The notes below the pieces were generated by a model. The model saw only the letters and a program-made list of their open reading frames with translations. It had not been told where the DNA came from and did no database searches. Made by a program: the position numbers and the translations under genes. Of a stretch of DNA of 64,000 bases, positions 25,355 to 33,987 are shown piece after piece. The stretch is from Arthrobacter_B sp038069765. GTDB taxonomy: Bacteria > Actinomycetota > Actinomycetes > Actinomycetales > Micrococcaceae. Within the stretch, counting starts at the first letter, position 1; every line of letters begins with the position of its first letter. Where the stretch lies: contig NZ_JBBPFS010000004.1 in the NCBI RefSeq assembly GCF_038069765.1, forward strand, positions 437,875 to 501,874, given 5' to 3'.

Positions 25355-26347
25355 TCACCAGCGGTGCCGGGCCTCCTCGATCCAGCCGGTTAGCCCGCTC
25401 AGCGAATACTCGGTCCCGTCCGGGGTGCGTGCCGTTCCGGTCCAGGCGCCGAAGGCCTGCCAAATCTCGGAGGAGATCACGCCCAGCTTGGTGGCCGACG
25501 TCCTGCGGTGGAACGGCGTCAGCACGGCATCGATCCACGGCCCGTGCACCGTCCAGGGTGACGCGGGATCACTGAGGTCATACGTGAACTCAAGTTCGCC
25601 GTCGTAGTGGTGCAGCCGACCGTCCACAATCAGGGCGTTTTCCGTGGCCGGAGTTCCGGCCGTCCACTGCCCGCCGATCTGCAGCCCCAGCCGCGTACCG
25701 TTCACGGTTCCCGACCCCGCACCCCAGGTCCACGTGGTCCGGTACGGCCAGCGGCCCCGCCCGCGGTCCAGAACGGCAAAGGCGCCGGCGCCAACGTCAA
25801 ACGTCTTCCCGTCCACCGTCACGGTTCCGGAGACGTCCCGTGCCACGTCCTTGAGCGTGTACTGGAAGCGCCGGTCGGACCAGGGCACCACCACGCCCAG
25901 CACCTCTCCGTCCGCGGGTGCGTACAGATCCACCGCCACCCGCGGCGAGCGGGCACGCAGGTGGGTGCCGCCGTCGTCGTCGTGGAAGCGCAGCGACACA
26001 TCGCCCGCGGCGCCCAGCGCCGTCAGCGGCGGAAGCGTGTCCGGCAGCTGGACGTCTGCGGGGGAGGGGAGGATCTTCAGCGGCTCGATGCTGATTTCCT
26101 CTCCGGTGGCCCGGACCAGCACGTAGATCTGGAGACTTGCCGCATACCCGAGGTTCACAATGGTCATGCCCACGGCCAGTTCCGGGGACAGGATCCCCCA
26201 GTACTCCCAGCGCTTGGTCCGCAGCCGCCCCGCCGGGCCGTCAGGGAGCGGGGTGCGGTGCAGCGGCGAGCGGGAGTAGCCAACGGCCTGCGGATTAAGG
26301 GATCCGCGGGCAGTGGTCAGGTCTGTCGGCAGCGTGAGTTCGTCCAT
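25355..26347 (-). CDS. DUF2804 family protein
   Basis: 330 aa from ATG at 26347. RLRTKRWEYWGILSPELAVG near residue 40, FQYTLKDVARDVSGTV, and WGAGSGTVNGTRLGLQIGGQ followed by the C-terminal ATKLGVISSEIWQAFGAWTG are characteristic of DUF2804, a beta-rich domain related to lipocalin-type tocopherol-cyclase-like proteins. No catalytic residues can be named. TAGACT lies 8 nt upstream of the ATG. Confidence 0.82.
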   Translation of the reverse strand: MDELTLPTDLTTARGSLNPQAVGYSRSPLHRTPLPDGPAGRLRTKRWEYWGILSPELAVGMTIVNLGYAASLQIYVLVRATGEEISIEPLKILPSPADVQLPDTLPPLTALGAAGDVSLRFHDDDGGTHLRARSPRVAVDLYAPADGEVLGVVVPWSDRRFQYTLKDVARDVSGTVTVDGKTFDVGAGAFAVLDRGRGRWPYRTTWTWGAGSGTVNGTRLGLQIGGQWTAGTPATENALIVDGRLHHYDGELEFTYDLSDPASPWTVHGPWIDAVLTPFHRRTSATKLGVISSEIWQAFGAWTGTARTPDGTEYSLSGLTGWIEEARHRW

Positions 26348-26447
26348 GCGGCACCAGTCTAGGCGGCTGGTGCTCTCGATCCGTGCTCCGCTTCCGGGTC
26401 CTGGTCTAGGCTGGGAGGAACTTCGGTTCCGGAAGAAGGCGGTTGTT

Positions 26448-27254
26448 ATGTTGGTGAGCGTAGGCCAGTTCAGTCCCACGGGCGACGTCGGGGAGAACCT
26501 TGACGTCATGCGTTCCCTGACGGCCAAAGCGAAGGCCGAGGGCGCCGAGCTGATCGTGTTTCCCGAGGAATCAATGTTCAGCGTGGGCAAAGTCGAAGGC
26601 CCGCTGGCCGCGGCGGTCGACGCCGGCTGGACCACTTTTGTGCAGCAGCTGTCCCTCCTCGCTGCCGAACAGGGCATCGCCGTCGTCGCCGGCGGGTATG
26701 AATCCAGCGGCGAGGACCGGCCCTTCAACACGCTGGTGCTGATAGACGCCACCGGGCGGATCGCCGACACCTACCGCAAACTGCACCTGTATGACGCTTT
26801 CAGTTACGCCGAGTCGGAGCGGATCAAGCCCGGCGACGGCGGCGTCAAGGTTGTCGAGCTTGGAGGCATCAAGGTTGGGCTGATGACCTGCTATGACATC
26901 CGCTTCCCTGAACTGGCACGTGCGCTCACTGATCAGGGCGCGGACCTGCTGGCGGTTCCGGCGGCCTGGTTCAAGGGCGAGCACAAGATTGAACACTGGG
27001 AAACGCTGCTCAAGGCCCGCGCCATCGAAAACACCGTATGGGTGGCCGCCGCGGGAACCTCGAGCCGCCACACGGTGGGCCACTCGGCGATCCTGGACCC
27101 CATGGGCGTGGCGCAGGCATTCCTGGGTGATGAATCCGAGGCAGTGGTCACGGCGGAGGTCACCCGCAAGCGGATCGACGACGTCCGGGAGTTCCTGCCG
27201 GTGCTCCGCAACCGCCGCTTTGCGGCCAACGACCGCATTGTTTCCGCCCAATAA
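26448..27254 (+). CDS. Nitrilase-superfamily carbon-nitrogen hydrolase
   Basis: 268 aa from ATG at 26448, preceded by GGAAGAAGG. Catalytic triad is visible: Glu in IVFPEESMF, Lys in DTYRKLHLYDAF, Cys in GLMTCYDIRFPELAR. IVGHS-like TVGHSAILDPMGVAQAFLGD near the C-terminus completes the fold. Resembles Nit1/Nit2-type omega-amidases and deaminated glutathione amidases rather than true nitrilases. Cytosolic. Confidence 0.88.
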   Translation: MLVSVGQFSPTGDVGENLDVMRSLTAKAKAEGAELIVFPEESMFSVGKVEGPLAAAVDAGWTTFVQQLSLLAAEQGIAVVAGGYESSGEDRPFNTLVLIDATGRIADTYRKLHLYDAFSYAESERIKPGDGGVKVVELGGIKVGLMTCYDIRFPELARALTDQGADLLAVPAAWFKGEHKIEHWETLLKARAIENTVWVAAAGTSSRHTVGHSAILDPMGVAQAFLGDESEAVVTAEVTRKRIDDVREFLPVLRNRRFAANDRIVSAQ

Positions 27255-27309
27255 AACTTTTTTCGCAACAACGTAACCTTTCGGTACTCCGGTACGATTA
27301 CTCTTTTGG

Positions 27310-27360
27310 AACGACCGCACCGAGGCTTATCCCCCCAACGAGCCCCGGTGCGGTCGTTTC
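27310..27360. terminator. Hairpin after the nitrilase-family gene
   Basis: 13-bp inverted repeat (27310-27322 with 27346-27358) with a GC-rich partly paired loop and a following TTTC. Sits between the amidohydrolase stop and the sigma-factor promoter. Confidence 0.75.
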
Positions 27361-27388
27361 TTCATGTGTGGGGGCCAAACCGGCAGGG

Positions 27389-27394
27389 TAGTAT
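27389..27394 (+). promoter_or_regulatory. Candidate -10 box for the sigma/anti-sigma operon
   Basis: TAGTAT at 27389-27394, about 39 nt before the chosen TTG start. It argues against the more upstream in-frame start at 27364. No clear -35 match is seen, which is compatible with control by an alternative sigma factor. Confidence 0.4.
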
Positions 27395-27432
27395 GTGGGG
27401 CGCCCATCCTTCCGCGAGGGAAAGACCGAACC

Positions 27433-27999
27433 TTGGCCACAGCCCTGACAGAGGAAATCCTCTCTGCCGCCGCCGGCGGGAAGCCCGAAGCACTTCGCCG
27501 GATCTATGAGGCGCTCGCACCGTCGATCCTGGCCTATCTCAGCGGCAAGGGAAGCGAAGATCCTGAGGCACTGACCCAGGAAGTCTTCCTGACGGTCTTC
27601 GGCAAACTGAACACTCTGACCGGGGGTTTATCCGGATTGCGGACCTTCGCTTTTTCAGTGGCCCATGCACGGATGGTTGATGATGCCCGGAGGCGTGAGC
27701 GGCAACCGCTGCTGGCGGAGTTTCATCCCTCGGCCGACGCCCGAGTCACCGCTTCAGCCGAAGAAACGGTGCTTGGATCGGGAGCCGGAGTCGCCGAACT
27801 TCTGGAAGGGCTGACACGCCGGCAACAGGAAGTGCTCCTGCTGCGTGTTGTTGGTGACCAGTCCGTCGAAAACACGGCCAAGATCATGGGATGCACCGAG
27901 GGAGCAGTCAAACAGCTGCAAAACAGGGCGTTAAAAACACTCAAGGACCGGTTGGAACGGGAACGAAAGGAGGAGCCGGCTCATGAACGAATTGCCTGA
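27433..27999 (+). CDS. RNA polymerase sigma-70 family (ECF-type) factor
   Basis: 188 aa from TTG at 27433, with GAGGGAAAG upstream and the candidate -10 box further up. Region 2 reads LRRIYEALAPSILAYLSGKG then PEALTQEVFLTVFGKL and RTFAFSVAHARMVDDARRRE; region 4 reads LTRRQQEVLLLRVVGDQSVE and GCTEGAVKQLQNRALKTLKD. Should direct RNA polymerase to a stress or envelope regulon. The next gene overlaps by 17 nt and encodes a membrane protein, a usual anti-sigma arrangement. Confidence 0.88.
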   Translation: MATALTEEILSAAAGGKPEALRRIYEALAPSILAYLSGKGSEDPEALTQEVFLTVFGKLNTLTGGLSGLRTFAFSVAHARMVDDARRRERQPLLAEFHPSADARVTASAEETVLGSGAGVAELLEGLTRRQQEVLLLRVVGDQSVENTAKIMGCTEGAVKQLQNRALKTLKDRLERERKEEPAHERIA

Positions 28000-28840
28000 A
28001 CCGGACAACGACCTGGGCATCCGGCATCTCCTGGCCGAATCCGGGACCGGGGAAAGCCCCGAGCTCCTCGAGGGCCTGCGCCGCCTGCGGTCCTTTCGCT
28101 CCGCCCCCGCCCCCAAACCCACGGGCGAGCTGGCTGCCCTGCTTGCCGAAACACCCGCCCCGCCCCCTCAGCGGCCGCCGCGGCACCGCGGCTTGATCCT
28201 GAGCTTTGCGTTGGCGGGTGCCATGGCGGCGGGCACCACCGGGGTTGCCGCGAACAACGACCTGCGCCTCGCCACCGATACATTCTCCGCCCACCTGATT
28301 GAACAGATGCTGCCGGGCCACAACCACGACGAGCCGCAGCCGCCCGCCCAGCCGCCCGACGACGTCCCCCTGGCCGCCGGTGACGCTGCGGCGGAAGGGG
28401 GTGCCGGCGGTGCCGGCGGTGCCGGTGGTTCCGGCGGAGAGCCGGCGGTTCCCGGAACCCACCTGCCGGTGCCCGCGGCTGACACCGGCGGGCAGGGGGC
28501 ACCGGCAGCGGCGGAAACCCCGCCGCCGGCCGACAACACGCTGCCCGCCCCGGCTGCTGAACCCGCACCAGCCGTCCTTCCGGAAACCGCTGCCACTCCG
28601 GAAGCCCCGGCCATTCCCGAAGCCAGCGCAGAGCAACCCGGGAAGAGCGGCGGCGCGCATCCCTCCGGCATCCATCCGGGACAGGGCAGGCCGGCCGACG
28701 GCCACAACGGGCGGGGCAGGCACTGGCCCGGCGACCGGGAATCGGCCCAGGCCCCCGGACAGGGGAGGGGCTCCGCCGGCCCCGCCGGCCACAGCCGAGA
28801 GAGCGCCCATCCAAACAACGGGACCGGACAGGGCCGCTAA
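27983..28840 (+). CDS. Probable anti-sigma factor, single-pass membrane protein with low-complexity tail
   Basis: 285 aa, ATG at 27983 with AAAGGAGGAG, inside the 3' end of the sigma gene. A cytosolic stretch of about 60 residues, one hydrophobic segment near residue 75 (LILSFALAGAMAAGTTGVAA), then about 190 residues rich in Ala, Pro, Gly and Glu (GGAGGAGGAGGSGGEP, several PAP/PPP runs, HNGRGRHWPG) that would lie outside. No ZAS/HxxxCxxC zinc motif is seen, so the anti-sigma role is inferred from position and topology. It overlaps the convergent CoA-binding gene by 4 bp. Confidence 0.6.
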   Translation: MNELPEPDNDLGIRHLLAESGTGESPELLEGLRRLRSFRSAPAPKPTGELAALLAETPAPPPQRPPRHRGLILSFALAGAMAAGTTGVAANNDLRLATDTFSAHLIEQMLPGHNHDEPQPPAQPPDDVPLAAGDAAAEGGAGGAGGAGGSGGEPAVPGTHLPVPAADTGGQGAPAAAETPPPADNTLPAPAAEPAPAVLPETAATPEAPAIPEASAEQPGKSGGAHPSGIHPGQGRPADGHNGRGRHWPGDRESAQAPGQGRGSAGPAGHSRESAHPNNGTGQGR

Positions 28841-29343
28841 GCGGTCAGCTGCCGCTTCGAGGAAATGACTCCGGTGTTAAACCCGGCCAGGTTCAGTCCG
28901 CCGTGGAACCGTGCATGCTCGATCTTGATGCAGCGGTCCATCACCACGTCCAGGCCGGCGGCCTCCGCATCCCCCGCCACCTCCTCATGCCAGGAACCCA
29001 GCTGCAGCCACAGGGTCTTCGCGCCGACGGCGACGGACTCCTGAAGCACCTGCGGCAGGTCATCATGGCGCCGGAAAACATCCACGATGTCCGGAACCTC
29101 GGGCAGGTCCGCCAGCGAGGCATAAACGGGCCGGCCGAGGATCTCCCTGGCCACCGGGTTCACGAAGTAGACCGTGTAGGGCGAGGAGGAGAGCAGATAC
29201 GTGGCCACGAAGTAGGAGGCACGGGACGGCTTGTCCGAGGCTCCGACAATCGCGATCGACTTCGCGCTGCGCAGCAGAGCGAGCCGTTCCGGGGCGCTCG
29301 GCCCGTCCCAGGTCCTGGATTCGGTTCCAACTTCAGCTGACAC
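28837..29343 (-). CDS. CoA-binding domain protein (YccU-like)
   Basis: 168 aa from GTG at 29343, which overlaps the metY stop by 11 nt. Rossmann-type CoA_binding fold: SAKSIAIVGASDKPSRASYF, YTVYFVNPVAREILGRPVYA, LPEVPDIVDVFRRHDDLPQV and KTLWLQLGSWHEE. Close in layout to the gene at 42890. Single-domain members bind CoA but have no known reaction. Position behind metY suggests a link to methionine or thioester metabolism. Confidence 0.88.
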   Translation of the reverse strand: MSAEVGTESRTWDGPSAPERLALLRSAKSIAIVGASDKPSRASYFVATYLLSSSPYTVYFVNPVAREILGRPVYASLADLPEVPDIVDVFRRHDDLPQVLQESVAVGAKTLWLQLGSWHEEVAGDAEAAGLDVVMDRCIKIEHARFHGGLNLAGFNTGVISSKRQLTA

Positions 29344-30673
29344 TGGCGGGCTCCTCAACGGTGGATGCAACGGGAAACGCAGAGGCGGCAGCCACGGCCG
29401 CGTCGAGTGCCTGGTCCAGGTCCCAGAGGATGTCCTCGAGGTCCTCCAGGCCCACGGAAATCCGGACCAGATCCTCGGCCACTCCGGCGGCGGAGAGCTG
29501 CTCGGAGGAGAGCTGGCCGTGCGTGGTGGATCCGGGATGGATCACCAGCGTCCGGGAGTCACCCACATTGGCCAGGTGCGAGGCCAGCTGCAGGGCTTCA
29601 ATGAAGGTCTTGCCGGCCTCGCGGCCGCCCCGGACACCAAAGCTGAAGACCGATCCCGGTCCCTTCGGCAGGTACTTTTTCGCCCGGTCGTGATGGGGAT
29701 GGGACGGAAGCCCGGCATAGCTGACCCACGACACGCGCTCGTCGGCTTCGAGCCATTCGGCCACGGCCTGAGCATTTTTCAGGTGTTCGTCGAGCCGCTG
29801 CGGGAGGGTCTCCACTCCCTGCAGCAGGGCAAACGCCGAGGTTGCGCTGAGCGTCGGTCCGATGTCGCGCAGCTGCTCGGAGCGCAGCTTGGTGAGGAAC
29901 CCGTATTCGCCGAAGTTCCCCCACCACGAGATGTTGCCGTAGCTGGCCACCGGTTCCGTCATGGCCGGGAACTTGCCGTTGCCCCAGTTGAACTTTCCGG
30001 ATTCCACCACCACCCCGCCCAGCGTGGTGCCGTGGCCGCCGAGGAACTTGGTGGCCGAGTGGATGACAATGTCCGCGCCGTGCTCAAACGGGCGCACCAG
30101 ATACGGCGTACTGAGGGTGGCATCGAGGATCAGCGGCACACCGGCGTCGTGTGCCACCTTGGCCAGTCCCGCAATGTCGGTGACTTCGCCGCTGGGATTG
30201 GCCACCACCTCGGCGTACACGGCCTTGGTGTTCTCCCGGATTGCTGCAGCGTAGTCCGCCGGGTCGGTGCCGGGAACAAAGGTTGTGTCGATGCCGAAGC
30301 GGCGCAGGGTTACGTCCAGCTGGGTCACGGTGCCGCCGTAGAGCTGTGCGGCGGCGACAATGTGGTCGCCGGCCCCGCACAGCGCGGCAAAGGTCACGAA
30401 TTCCGCGGACATGCCCGAGGCCGTCGCCACCGCCCCGATGCCTCCCTCGAGTGAGGCGATGCGTTCCTCGAAGGCAGCCACGGTGGGATTGCCGATGCGG
30501 GAGTAGATGTTGCCATACTTCTGCAGCGAGAAGAGGTTGGCGGCGTCGTCGGTGTCCTTGAAGACAAACGACGTGCTCTGGTAGATGGGCACGGCGCGGG
30601 CACCGTGCGTGGCGTCGGGGGTTCCGCCGGCGTGCAGGGCACGGGTCCGGAAGCCGAAGTGGCGATCACTCAT
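29333..30673 (-). CDS. metY: O-acetylhomoserine aminocarboxypropyltransferase / sulfhydrylase
   Basis: 446 aa from ATG at 30673, with AGAAAGGAG upstream. FGFRTRALHAGG, AVPIYQSTSFVFKD and the PLP-lysine region HSATKFLGGHGTTLGGVVVE (about residue 205) identify the Cys/Met gamma-family; GDSRTLVIHPGSTTHGQLS near the end is MetY-type. Converts O-acetylhomoserine + sulfide to homocysteine. Fits the sulfur-related gene set on its right. No SAM riboswitch is seen in its leader. Confidence 0.93.
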   Translation of the reverse strand: MSDRHFGFRTRALHAGGTPDATHGARAVPIYQSTSFVFKDTDDAANLFSLQKYGNIYSRIGNPTVAAFEERIASLEGGIGAVATASGMSAEFVTFAALCGAGDHIVAAAQLYGGTVTQLDVTLRRFGIDTTFVPGTDPADYAAAIRENTKAVYAEVVANPSGEVTDIAGLAKVAHDAGVPLILDATLSTPYLVRPFEHGADIVIHSATKFLGGHGTTLGGVVVESGKFNWGNGKFPAMTEPVASYGNISWWGNFGEYGFLTKLRSEQLRDIGPTLSATSAFALLQGVETLPQRLDEHLKNAQAVAEWLEADERVSWVSYAGLPSHPHHDRAKKYLPKGPGSVFSFGVRGGREAGKTFIEALQLASHLANVGDSRTLVIHPGSTTHGQLSSEQLSAAGVAEDLVRISVGLEDLEDILWDLDQALDAAVAAASAFPVASTVEEPASVS

Positions 30674-30827
30674 GAAATGAGTGCTCCTTTCTGGTGGCCG
30701 CGGCAAAGCGGCTCGTTGATCGTTGCGAGTTGGAGACAGCGGGCGAAGAATGTTCAGCAGGAGCGGGCACACAGCGGACAGGCAGCGGCGGGCGACGCCG
30801 GAGGGACCAACGAAGGGCATCAGCGCC

Positions 30828-31088
30828 ATGGACGAATACGTCGTTGTCATCGAAACCGGCTACAAGCTGGGTGCCGCTACGCACAAAATCTCCGCCACGG
30901 AACCGCTGCCGCAGGTCGAAGCCAGCCGGCTGTTCCTGGAACTGATGGACGGGATGCACGCCGATCTGCTGCCCGCAAAGGCGGACACCACCTACCTGGA
31001 AATCTCGCCCACGGAGTTCATGCGGATCCACCGGCTGATGGGCGGAGTAGTGGTGATGGACCGGGTGACGCTGGCCCGCGTTCACTGA
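30828..31088 (+). CDS. Small hypothetical protein
   Basis: 86 aa from ATG at 30828, with GAAGGG about 10 nt upstream. Divergent from metY and convergent with acs, whose 3' end it overlaps by 7 bp. One alpha/beta-looking domain (YVVVIETGYKLGAATHKISA, LFLELMDGMHADLLPA), no membrane segment. Not recognised. Confidence 0.55.
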   Translation: MDEYVVVIETGYKLGAATHKISATEPLPQVEASRLFLELMDGMHADLLPAKADTTYLEISPTEFMRIHRLMGGVVVMDRVTLARVH

Positions 31089-33106
31089 GACACTCCTTCG
31101 CGGCGGTCCCGGCACACGCGGGCGATGTCCGCGATGCAGAGCTCGTTCTGCAGGCTGGTGGTGTCGCCCAGCGCCGTGCCGTCAAACAGCTGGGTCAGCA
31201 GCCGCCGCATGATTTTCCCGGAGCGGGTCTTGGGTACATCCGGAACGACGACGACGGCGGCCGGCTTCGCGATCGGCCCGATCTCCCGGGCAATGTGGGC
31301 CCGCAGTTCCACGGTGACGCGCCGGGTGAAGGCCGGGTCCGCCGGACCCGGTTCGGGCAGGGCGGCGGCGGCCGCCGGGGACAGGACCACGAACGCCGCG
31401 ATCGCGTGTCCGGTTTTGGAATCCGGCACCGGGCAGACGCCCGCCTCGGTGACCCAGGGATGGGAAACCAGGGCTGACTCAATTTCGATCGTGGACAGCC
31501 GGTGCCCTGACACGTTGAGCACGTCGTCGGTGCGGCCGAGAATCCAGGTGTCGCCGTCGTCGTCATACTTTGCACCGTCGCCGGCCAGGAACCAGCCCTG
31601 CCGGGCGTACTGCCGCCAGTAGGAGGACAGGTAACGCTGCGGATTGCCCCACACCGTGCGGGCCATCGCCGGCCCGGTTTTATCCACCACGATGAAGCCC
31701 TGCGTGTTCGGCGGCACCGGGTTTCCGTCACCGTCCACGATCCGGGTGCTCACGCCGGGCAGCGCGCGGGAGGCGCAGCCGGGCTTGAACTGCGCGTCGC
31801 CGGGACGCGGGGAGAGGATGGTGGCGCCGGTCTCGGACTGCCACCAGGTATCAATGACCGGCACCTCCCCGCGGCCAAGCTGCTCGCGCAGCCAGCGCCA
31901 CGCCTCCGGGTTCACCGCTTCACCCACCGTGCCCAGCAGCCGGATGGAGGAGAGGTCGTACGTTCCCGGAACGCCCTCGGGGAACCAGCCCATCAGCGAC
32001 CGGACCAGGGTGGGAGCGGTGTAGTAGCTGGTGACGCGGTACCGCTGGATGATCTCGAAGTGCCGGCCCGGATGCGGCGTATCCGGGGTGCCCTCGAAGA
32101 TCACCTGGGTGGCGCCGTTGGAGAGCGGACCGTAGATCTCGTAGGTGTGCGCGGTGACCCAGGCCAGGTCGGCGGTGCACCAGTGCACGTCGCGCTCGCG
32201 GGCGCCCGGATCCGGGTTCGCGAAGAGGTATTCGTAGCTCCAGGAGGTCTGCGTCAGATAGCCGCCCATGGTGTGGACCAGGCCCTTGGGCTTCCCGGTG
32301 GTGCCCGAGGTGTACATGATGAACAGCGGCGTCTCCGCGTCGAAGGCCTCCGGCTCGTGCAGGTCCGGGGCGGTGTCCACGGTTTCGTGCCACCAGAGGT
32401 CCCGTCCCTCGGTCCAGTCGATCTCGGATCCGGTGCGGCGGACCACCAGCACATGCTCAATGGCGTTGGTTCCGGACACCGCGGCGTCGGCGTTGTCCTT
32501 GACCGGCACGGCGGCGCCGCGGCGGAACTGGCCGTCGGTGGTCACCAGCAGCTTGGCGCCGGTGTCCTCGACCCGGAACTTCAGCGCTTCGGCGGAGAAG
32601 CCGCCGAACACCAGCGAATGCACGGCACCGATCCGGGCGCAGGCCAGGGTGATCACGATGGTCTCCACGATCACCGGCAGGTAAATGACCACGCGGTCTC
32701 CGCGGCCGATGCCCAGCGCCAGCAGCGCGTTGGCGGCGCGGGAGACCTCGCGCTGCAGATCGGCGTAGGTAACAGTGCGGCGGTCACCGGGTTCGCCCTC
32801 GAAATGCAGGGCCGCCTTGTTGCCGCGGCCTGCGGCCACATGGCGGTCCACGCAGTTCACGGCGACATTCAGGGTGCCGCCGGCGAACCATTCGATCGAG
32901 GGGACGCTGTATTCGGCGTCGTCCTCGGGCGTTTGCGGCCCGCTCAGGCGCTGCGGCGCGGCGAAGGTGTGGGCGGTGTGCCAGGGCTGCTCCCACTGGA
33001 GCCGGCGTGCGGCGGCTTCCCAGAACGCGATGCGTTCGTCCTCCGTGGCGGGATCGACGGCGCCGGCCGGGTCAACGGTGGCTTCGATCGTTGGGATCAG
33101 GCCCAT
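31082..33106 (-). CDS. acs: Acetyl-CoA synthetase-like acyl-CoA ligase
   Basis: 674 aa from ATG at 33106, inside the 3' end of the permease gene (10-nt overlap). Adenylating-enzyme motifs: FIMYTSGTTGKPKGLVHTMG (A3), TWWQSETGATIL (A5, including the acetate-pocket Trp), WFLAGDGAKYDDDGDTWILG (A7) and PKTRSGKIMRRLL (A10 with the acetylatable Lys). Length is typical of Acs. Forms acetyl-CoA from acetate, ATP and CoA. Unusually it is the last gene of a SAM-riboswitch-controlled sulfonate-type ABC operon, so a related acid such as sulfoacetate is possible but unproven. Confidence 0.85.
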   Translation of the reverse strand: MGLIPTIEATVDPAGAVDPATEDERIAFWEAAARRLQWEQPWHTAHTFAAPQRLSGPQTPEDDAEYSVPSIEWFAGGTLNVAVNCVDRHVAAGRGNKAALHFEGEPGDRRTVTYADLQREVSRAANALLALGIGRGDRVVIYLPVIVETIVITLACARIGAVHSLVFGGFSAEALKFRVEDTGAKLLVTTDGQFRRGAAVPVKDNADAAVSGTNAIEHVLVVRRTGSEIDWTEGRDLWWHETVDTAPDLHEPEAFDAETPLFIMYTSGTTGKPKGLVHTMGGYLTQTSWSYEYLFANPDPGARERDVHWCTADLAWVTAHTYEIYGPLSNGATQVIFEGTPDTPHPGRHFEIIQRYRVTSYYTAPTLVRSLMGWFPEGVPGTYDLSSIRLLGTVGEAVNPEAWRWLREQLGRGEVPVIDTWWQSETGATILSPRPGDAQFKPGCASRALPGVSTRIVDGDGNPVPPNTQGFIVVDKTGPAMARTVWGNPQRYLSSYWRQYARQGWFLAGDGAKYDDDGDTWILGRTDDVLNVSGHRLSTIEIESALVSHPWVTEAGVCPVPDSKTGHAIAAFVVLSPAAAAALPEPGPADPAFTRRVTVELRAHIAREIGPIAKPAAVVVVPDVPKTRSGKIMRRLLTQLFDGTALGDTTSLQNELCIADIARVCRDRREGVSQ

Positions 33107-33987
33107 TTCTTCACGGCCCCTTTCTCTGCAAGTCCCAGGAGCGCGTCGGTGGCCTTGCCGATGAGGGCAAGCAGGACGATGGCCAGCAGCAGCCGGTCGG
33201 TGCGTCCGTTGTTCTGCGAATCGATGAGCAGAAAGCCCAGCCCCATCGAGGAGGCAATGAGTTCGGCGGCAACCAGGAACAGCCACGCCTGGGCCAGGGC
33301 CAGCCGCAGCCCGGAGAACACGGCGGGGACGACGGCGGGCAGCTGCACCGTTCTCAGCAGCTTCAGCCCGTTCAGGCCAAAGGCCCGGGCAGCTTCGACC
33401 AGGTTCCGGTCCACGTGGCGCAGGGCCAGGGACACTGTGGTGAACACCGGGAAAAACGCGCCGATGGCGATCAGGGTGATCTTGGAATCCTCACCGATCT
33501 TCAACCACAGGATCAGCAGCGGCACCCAGGCCAGGGACGGTACGGCGCGCAGCGCACCGATCACCGGGCTGAGCAGGACCTCCGCCAGCCGGGACAAGCC
33601 CAGCAGGGCACCCAGCGCCAGCCCCAGCAGGGCGCCGATGACAAAACCAATGAGCACCCGCTGGGTGGAAATGGCGATGTGCTGGCCCAGCTGGCCGCGG
33701 TCGATGAGGTCGAGGGCCGCGGTGTAGACGGCGGCGGGGGAAGGCAGCTGGACGGCGGTGAAGACACCGGCGGCCGTGCTGAGCTGCCAGGCTGCCAGCA
33801 GGACGGCCGGAACCACCAGTCCCAGGGCGAGCCGGATCCAGCGGCGGGAAAGCAGGCCTGCGGGTGCAGTTTCCCTGCTTGGCCCGGAAGGGGAGGGTGC
33901 CGCCGCAGCTCCGGTGGCGGCCAGGCCTGCCCGGGAGACGGGAACGGCACTGTTGCCGGTGAGGTACGGGGTTTCGAACTGCGTCAT
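33097..33987 (-). CDS. ABC transporter permease, SsuC-like
   Basis: 296 aa. About 30 N-terminal residues, then six hydrophobic segments. The EAA loop is visible as LVEAARAFGLNGLKLLRTVQLPAVVPAVF, in the form typical of sulfonate/nitrate/taurine importers (BPD_transp_1). The ATG overlaps the binding-protein stop by 1 nt (TGATG). Forms the membrane channel of the SsuBAC-like importer. Confidence 0.9.
   Translation of the reverse strand: MTQFETPYLTGNSAVPVSRAGLAATGAAAAPSPSGPSRETAPAGLLSRRWIRLALGLVVPAVLLAAWQLSTAAGVFTAVQLPSPAAVYTAALDLIDRGQLGQHIAISTQRVLIGFVIGALLGLALGALLGLSRLAEVLLSPVIGALRAVPSLAWVPLLILWLKIGEDSKITLIAIGAFFPVFTTVSLALRHVDRNLVEAARAFGLNGLKLLRTVQLPAVVPAVFSGLRLALAQAWLFLVAAELIASSMGLGFLLIDSQNNGRTDRLLLAIVLLALIGKATDALLGLAEKGAVKKWA

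Noticed and set aside
30674..30827. SAM riboswitch upstream of metY
   Set aside because: I looked for S-box, SAM-II and SAM-IV core blocks on the minus strand and found none.
31082..33286. Longer acs start at 33286
   Set aside because: The extra 60 residues are in the permease gene and have no similarity to Acs, whose N-terminus fits the ATG at 33106.
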